A DNA stretch of 64,000 nt from the NCBI GenBank assembly GCA_039704465.1, contig JASFAU010000013.1, positions 620,001-684,000 of the forward strand, read 5' to 3'. The notes beneath the pieces were generated by a model. It saw only the letters and a list, made by a program, of their open reading frames with translations. It did no database searches and had not been told where the DNA came from. This DNA comes from Plasmodiophora brassicae. Taxonomy: Eukaryota; Endomyxa; Phytomyxea; Plasmodiophorida; Plasmodiophoridae. Below, one piece after another: positions 59,208 through 64,000 of the stretch (its first letter is position 1; each line of letters begins with the position of its first letter). The position numbers and the translations under genes are program-made.

Positions 59208-62013
59208 TCAGCGTCGTCGCTTGGCAGGAGATGGCCCAGGAAGTCCATCCGTAGCGATCGGCGGGACAGCAGCAGTCGAGGGCGCGTCTTTGTACAGCAC
59301 GTTCCTGTTCCCGTATCGATGTTCGTTGAGGTACATCGCGCCGCATTCCTGGTACGCCGCGCGCGACACTAGACAGCACTGTCAGATGACAGCTGGAAAC
59401 CGTTGAATCCATCAGGGCGGGTTACCATAAAAGTCAGAGGCATCCCATTGAGCGGCACCTCGCCAAGCATCACAGGACGCGTCGCGAGCTTTGACTACGC
59501 GCAGGTCGCTACTAACGGGCAGCATTGAACGCATCGAGTCGTAAAGACGTTGCCGGAATCCACGAAACAAAGTTGTGCCCCCACAAGTGAACACGTTGCG
59601 GCACATTTGTTCGCGGTACGCGGCACAGGAAGAACGAGACAGAACAGCCATGACCGCTTCACTGATCCCGCACTGGTCTACGATTCGCATTAGAATCGCA
59701 ACTGCCACCTACAGAAGCGAAACGTACCAATTCCAATGATCGATGGCTGGAACAGGACTTCCGGGACCCGAATCCGTTGGGCGTTGATATGAACTACGGG
59801 ATGGAAGTCGCGCTTCAATTCAGCTGACTCGCCAGTTGACGGAGCAAGTTCATTCAAGATGCTCTCCAGGCGTCTGACTTGTTCCGCGTCCTCAGAGTCA
59901 CTCAGGCTACCGCCACCTGCCTCATCAGTGGGGGCCGTGCCGACAACGCGATAGACATCCCAGTCATTATCATCGGCACCAAACGTGGAACCTTCCATTG
60001 TCCCCGTCCCCATACTGGCAATCATTGCAGCGCGCTGTCGGTTCGCCGCATTCGACCGGCGCCCAGACATCGTAGATCCGGCTCCCACGTCAGAGGTTCG
60101 TGACGCGCGACGCTGCTGGACAGTTTCAAGCTGGGCGCGAATCCCAGCTATAAACCCTTCCGGATCTGCGTTAAAAGCGTGCAGCATCGCTTCGCGATCT
60201 TCCGCCTTGGAGAAAATGATGAGACGAAATCAGACGCTGGAGATACGGGATCTCACCTCTTGCTGTTCCTGCAGGAGCTTCTCCTCCTTCTTCTTAATCC
60301 GCGCGTCGGCACTCGCCTTCAACATTCTTTGTATTCTCTTGCGCTTCCGATCCTCCTAACGTGGACAGAGTTTGTACCACTAATGGAAAATCCAAATAAC
60401 AATGGCAGGAAGATACCTCGTTCAGGTCCTCATCAGGTACGTCAATCAAATCGTACGCTTTGGAAGACGCATCGTCCGCGGCAGGTCCGTCAGTTTCAGA
60501 TTCACCACGCTTCTTCAGCTGAGCATCCACTTTCTTCTTGAGGGCGGTGTACGATGACATAAAGTCTGCTTCATCTTCGAAGCCGCCGCTGGTGATCGCC
60601 TCCTACGTCTCAGTGAGGTTCCAAGCGTCCATTCACATCAGCGAGCGAACCATAAACTGCGCCTTTGAGATGCGCTCAGACTGCTTGCTCTCAATCAGCG
60701 CTGTGTACGACGTTAACGTGGCTTGTTGTGCTGCGAACGCTTCGTCACGACGTTCCTGTGACCAGAGTCATTCACGGACAACTCGCGAGACATTGTTGAG
60801 GATACAACCTTCGCCATTGCTTTGAGCTTTTCCGTTTGGGCGTGGGCTTTGGCGTCGCGCTCACGCTGTTCTTCCTCACTTAGCTTCGGCTTCTGAATGC
60901 TATGCGACAGATCGACTGGCAAGGTCAAGATGACCGCTGGGTCGGTCCGGGAACAGTACAACTACAGAAACCCGCGTCACGAGGTCGAACCCGAACCACA
61001 ATCGGGACATACTTCGAGTTCATCTTGGAAATCGACGGAAACGTAGCAGTACCGGTTCATGATCTCTTGGCACCGCAGTGAGAACAGCGCGGCTTGGTTT
61101 TCAAACGGGACCTGCATTGCGATGGATTTGTACAAATATTCCAGGAGGTGGAAGCCGCCGAAAGAAAGCCTGATCGATTGGGATACGTGCGCCGAACCGT
61201 CCCAGATCGGAATGATGTGCGACACCTACGGCAAGGATGTCAGCGGATCTCGTCGGCGTAAGTGAAACGACGATTACATCGTATGAACTGGAGACCACCA
61301 CGCCCACGTCGGGGTCGAGCTTCTGGTCGGGCAGTGAGGCGTTAAACGCATACGAAAACAGGCTGTCGATACCAAACGCTGTGCGACAACCGTCAAACAC
61401 CGTTCGAAACGAGACAGGCCGTCGAATCCCACTACCGATGTTTGGGACATTGTACGTTTCAAACAGAAGCTCGTACATGTTGCTGCGACTGTACTCTGGA
61501 CAGGCAACCGCCTCCGTCATGATAATCGGATGGCTGACAGACGACTCGTTGGCCAGTCCAAGGCGGGCGAACGTATAGTCCAGCACACTCTCCTAACGCG
61601 CGATTCGTTATACGACGTTGCTGGACCGCCAGTCAGGGATCACTGACCATGTTGGTGAAGTTGCACACGACATTGGACTCGAACGGCGACTTCAGGTACT
61701 TGTCCCTTGTCCAGTCCTCCGGGTACAACTGGTCGCCGACGCGATCGTAATTGATGACGCTCACAGACGGCATGTCCCCGGCCGAATCCGGCATCTTTTG
61801 TCGCGTCCTGGGCGGCAGCACCCGGTTCTGGAATCGGACATCGGGCGCATCCCGGCCGGCGTACCCGGCCCGGAGCTCAAACGACCCGTTGTCGATGACG
61901 ACCGGCGTCGACGCCGCCGGCCGCCGCCCCACTGCCCGGATGTCGAACGGGACGACCTCATCCCGGAACGAGGTGTAGATCGGCGCGCGGCGCACCTCCT
62001 CCGCGACACCCAT
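59208..62013 (-). CDS. ARP5: Actin-related protein ARP5 (INO80 complex)
   Basis: Multi-exon gene from ATG 62013 (start MGVAEEVRRAPIYTSF). The actin fold begins VVIDNGSFELRAGYAG and continues HPIIMTEAVACPEYSRSNMY, GIDSLFSYAFN, DVGVVVSSSYDVIVVSLTP. The ARP5-specific insert follows: SIQKPKLSEEEQRERDAKAH, LHAFNADPEGFIAGIRAQLE, FGADDNDWDVYRVVG. The fold closes with QRIRVPEVLFQPSIIG, IDQCGISEAVMAVLSRSS, NVFTCGGTTLFRGFRQR, ARDASCDAWRGAAQW and, after a last intron, SRAAYQECGAMYLNEH. ARP5 with Ies6 couples ATP hydrolysis to nucleosome sliding in INO80. Confidence 0.93.
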
Positions 62014-62298
62014 CGACACACGACGCACGCGCGAACTGCCCCGGCCGTGCCGCGACTTGCGTGCTGCACAACTCCGGTCTCCGGGGCCACACGTCCCGCA
62101 CGAATGATTGCCCACCTTCGGCGAACAGTGTCTGTGTGTGCCCGTTTATGCAGCAGGCGCCGACCCAGTGCTGGAATGGTTCCTGTGTTCGGGAACGCAA
62201 GTGGCAGGAAGCACGAGCATTCTCCATCCGCAGTACAAGTTTCTTCGTCGGGTGCCTCGCATGCCGCCTCGCTTCCTATCGGTCATGCCCAGCGTATA

Positions 62299-62530
62299 GA
62301 CATGATCGCGTGCCCGCATGGCAACGCGACCCTACCCAGCTCACTCTCGACTGTGTTATTCAGACCGGGCCCCACAAAGGTTGACGTTGGCTATACATCC
62401 TGGAGCCGACCTGCTAGTGTGGGACCTGGTCTGTATAACACAATCACACCGAGAGTGAGTGGGATAAGGGCCGCGTGGCTATGCGGGCACGCGAACACCT
62501 TTCAGGGCATGCTGGGCACGCGATCATGTC
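62299..62530. mobile_element. Foldback element with asymmetric arms
   Basis: The left arm 62299-62376 and the right arm 62418-62530 are reverse complements over about 78 bases; both ends read GACATGATCGCGTGCCC inward. The right arm contains an internal duplication of about 35 bases, so the arms differ in length. There is no coding capacity. It lies between the ARP5 and RGS-protein starts, where it may affect the promoters. Confidence 0.65.
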
Positions 62531-62665
62531 TGTACGCCGGACACGACACCACACAGCCAGTGCAGCAGTCGGCTGCCTTATTGACCAAGCGCCCACGTTG
62601 AGCGAGTGATCGTGGCGGCGTACGCGAGTACCGACGCGATCGTCGCGTGACGAGTTCCGTTGAGG

Positions 62666-63934
62666 ATGCCGGCGTCACAGGGTGGCATCTGGTTCTGTTT
62701 CCTGTTCACGATCGTGACGACGCTTCCAATGCTGGCTTGGTACTTCTGGCGGCGGCGCCGCCCGCCGATCTCGCCGAGGATGCCGCTGACGACGATCGGG
62801 TGGTTCACGGCAATGACCATCAACGTGGCGACGCTGCTGGCGTTCTCGATGGGCATGGTGCCGTGCACGGTCTCGTATGCGGTGGCGAATGTGACGGGAT
62901 CCATCACCTGCATCGTGGCCACCGTGCGGTGCGGCGTGCTCTTCTGGCAGTGCCAGATCGCCCGCGCCAAATCGCGGGCCATGACGCACGAAGCGCGGGC
63001 GAACCTGTCGCCACACGACGCCTGGGTTCTAGATCACCAGTGGGTCCTCACGAAGCGTTTCTTCGTGCCGTTCTGGGCATCCGCCCTGATCGCAGTTGGC
63101 GTGTACTCGTGGGCGGCCTGGCAACACCTTGATCCTGCAGCGTGCGTCTTAGACGGCTCCTTTGCGCCATGGCAGACGGCCTGGTTCGCGATCTGGATCG
63201 TGCTGGTCGCCTGTTTCGCCGTACGGCTTCGCGTCTGTGTCGATGGGTTCTACATCAAACGCGAGGTGATGTCGCTGGTCGCCATCAACGCCATCATGCT
63301 ACCTGTGCTGCTGCCATACTTCGCCACCGTATTTCTGGGCGGCATCCGGTTGCAGGTCCTGGCCTACTGGCTGCTCCTGGAGATGGAGGCGGTCATATGT
63401 CTGGCCGTACCCGTCATCCTGTCGTACACGACGTTCAGGGCGGACCCATCGGATGGTCGCGTTCGCATCCGGCTATCGCGGTTCCTGCAGGACGCCGACC
63501 AGGCCGGGCTGGACGTATTCAGAGAGTTTCTCGTCCGCGAGTTCGCTGTGGAGAACCTCCATTTCCTGACGGCCGTCCAAGACTTCAAGAAGCGTTTCGC
63601 CCCGAAACGCAACAGGGCCTGGGCGAGCCCAGCGTCCGCTGTGACCGTTGTCATGACGAGTAGCTCGGAAGGGCAGTCCACAGACGACATGGACAACGCC
63701 ATGCTGCAGGAGGCCACCGAGATCTACCAGGTCTACATTGACGAAGGTGCCCGGCTGCAGGTCAACATATCGGGGGACCTGCGGGACGAGCTCCTGAGAA
63801 GGATCGCCATCGCGAGCGCCTCACCGGACATGTTCAATGACGCGTACGATATGATCTGTGGATTGCTGGATATCGACCCGTTCAAGCGGTTCCTGGCGTC
63901 CGATGTCGCACGCGACATTCTACGAACCGGATGA
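62666..63934 (+). CDS. Seven-helix membrane protein with RGS domain
   Basis: Intronless, 422 residues from ATG 62666. Seven hydrophobic segments span about residues 10-260 (WFCFLFTIVTTLPMLAWYF first, VLAYWLLLEMEAVICLAVPV last). A cytosolic RGS domain follows: FREFLVREFAVENLHFLTAV, YQVYIDEGARLQVNISGDLR, MFNDAYDMICGLLDIDPFKR, FLASDVARDIL. This is the layout of plant RGS1 and of receptor-RGS hybrids in several protists, in which the receptor part controls GTPase acceleration of a G-alpha subunit. The helix-helix loops are short. It ends 66 bp before the window edge; 63935-64000 shows nothing. Confidence 0.88.
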   Translation: MPASQGGIWFCFLFTIVTTLPMLAWYFWRRRRPPISPRMPLTTIGWFTAMTINVATLLAFSMGMVPCTVSYAVANVTGSITCIVATVRCGVLFWQCQIARAKSRAMTHEARANLSPHDAWVLDHQWVLTKRFFVPFWASALIAVGVYSWAAWQHLDPAACVLDGSFAPWQTAWFAIWIVLVACFAVRLRVCVDGFYIKREVMSLVAINAIMLPVLLPYFATVFLGGIRLQVLAYWLLLEMEAVICLAVPVILSYTTFRADPSDGRVRIRLSRFLQDADQAGLDVFREFLVREFAVENLHFLTAVQDFKKRFAPKRNRAWASPASAVTVVMTSSSEGQSTDDMDNAMLQEATEIYQVYIDEGARLQVNISGDLRDELLRRIAIASASPDMFNDAYDMICGLLDIDPFKRFLASDVARDILRTG

Positions 63935-64000
63935 GGGCACACGCATAACGATCTTCACGTTCATCGATATATATCCACCATTATATTAGACGTACCTTCG

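Overview
The window is nuclear DNA of a compact, GC-rich protist genome. About 40 genes sit in 64 kb on both strands. Spliceosomal GT-AG introns are mostly 49-71 bp (extremes 40 and about 106), and neighbouring genes are often under 300 bp apart. The gene content points to a flagellated, heterotrophic microbial eukaryote. There are two ciliary genes (CC2D2A, CFAP69), a calcium-dependent protein kinase with four EF-hands, an OPRT-OMPDC fused UMP synthase in the animal/plant/amoebozoan domain order (stramenopiles have the reverse order), animal-type 3' stem-loops on histone H3 and H4, and a short pair of proteins that recall the Crinkler effector header. A plasmodiophorid-like cercozoan (Rhizaria) would fit, but that is inference: no rRNA or other phylogenetic marker was tested.

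Layout. 0-1.5 kb: gene-free DNA with two inverted repeats, one a complete foldback element. 1.5-20.6 kb: mostly intronless or single-intron genes: a seven-helix membrane protein, UMPS, CCDC25, a GT69-like glycosyltransferase, two tandem small paralogues around a second foldback element, a Qa-SNARE, an unknown membrane-anchored protein, CC2D2A, TRAPPC10 and a tRNA dimethylallyltransferase. 20.6-31 kb: intron-rich RAD52 with a very large polyQ tract, a SIW14-type phosphatase, SPT4, a secreted class 3 lipase, PAM16, a secreted Cys-rich protein, a third foldback element and a BAR-PH protein. 31-43.4 kb: LCB2 serine palmitoyltransferase, CDPK, MCM6, a ZIP transporter, a coiled-coil protein and CFAP69. 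43.4-53.8 kb: ARF1, an FKBP-TPR protein, a hAT transposase remnant, inositol-3-phosphate synthase, MTG1, an ER DnaJ-thioredoxin protein and an ATG14/UVRAG-like protein. 53.9-55.2 kb: divergent histone H4/H3 pair. 55.4-59.0 kb: three consecutive genes for predicted secreted proteins (unknown, lipase, LRR). 59.2-64 kb: ARP5 of the INO80 complex, a fourth foldback element and a seven-helix RGS protein.

Most genes are housekeeping: nucleotide, sphingolipid and inositol synthesis, vesicle traffic (SNARE, TRAPP II, ARF, BAR-PH, ATG14), replication/repair/chromatin (MCM6, RAD52, ARP5, SPT4, histones), and tRNA and mitochondrial function. The accessory part is four foldback elements, the hAT remnant, the secreted-protein genes and the tandem Crinkler-header-like pair. 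Exon boundaries were derived by hand from splice signals, reading-frame continuity and family similarity. Where coordinates span a whole gene, introns lie inside them.
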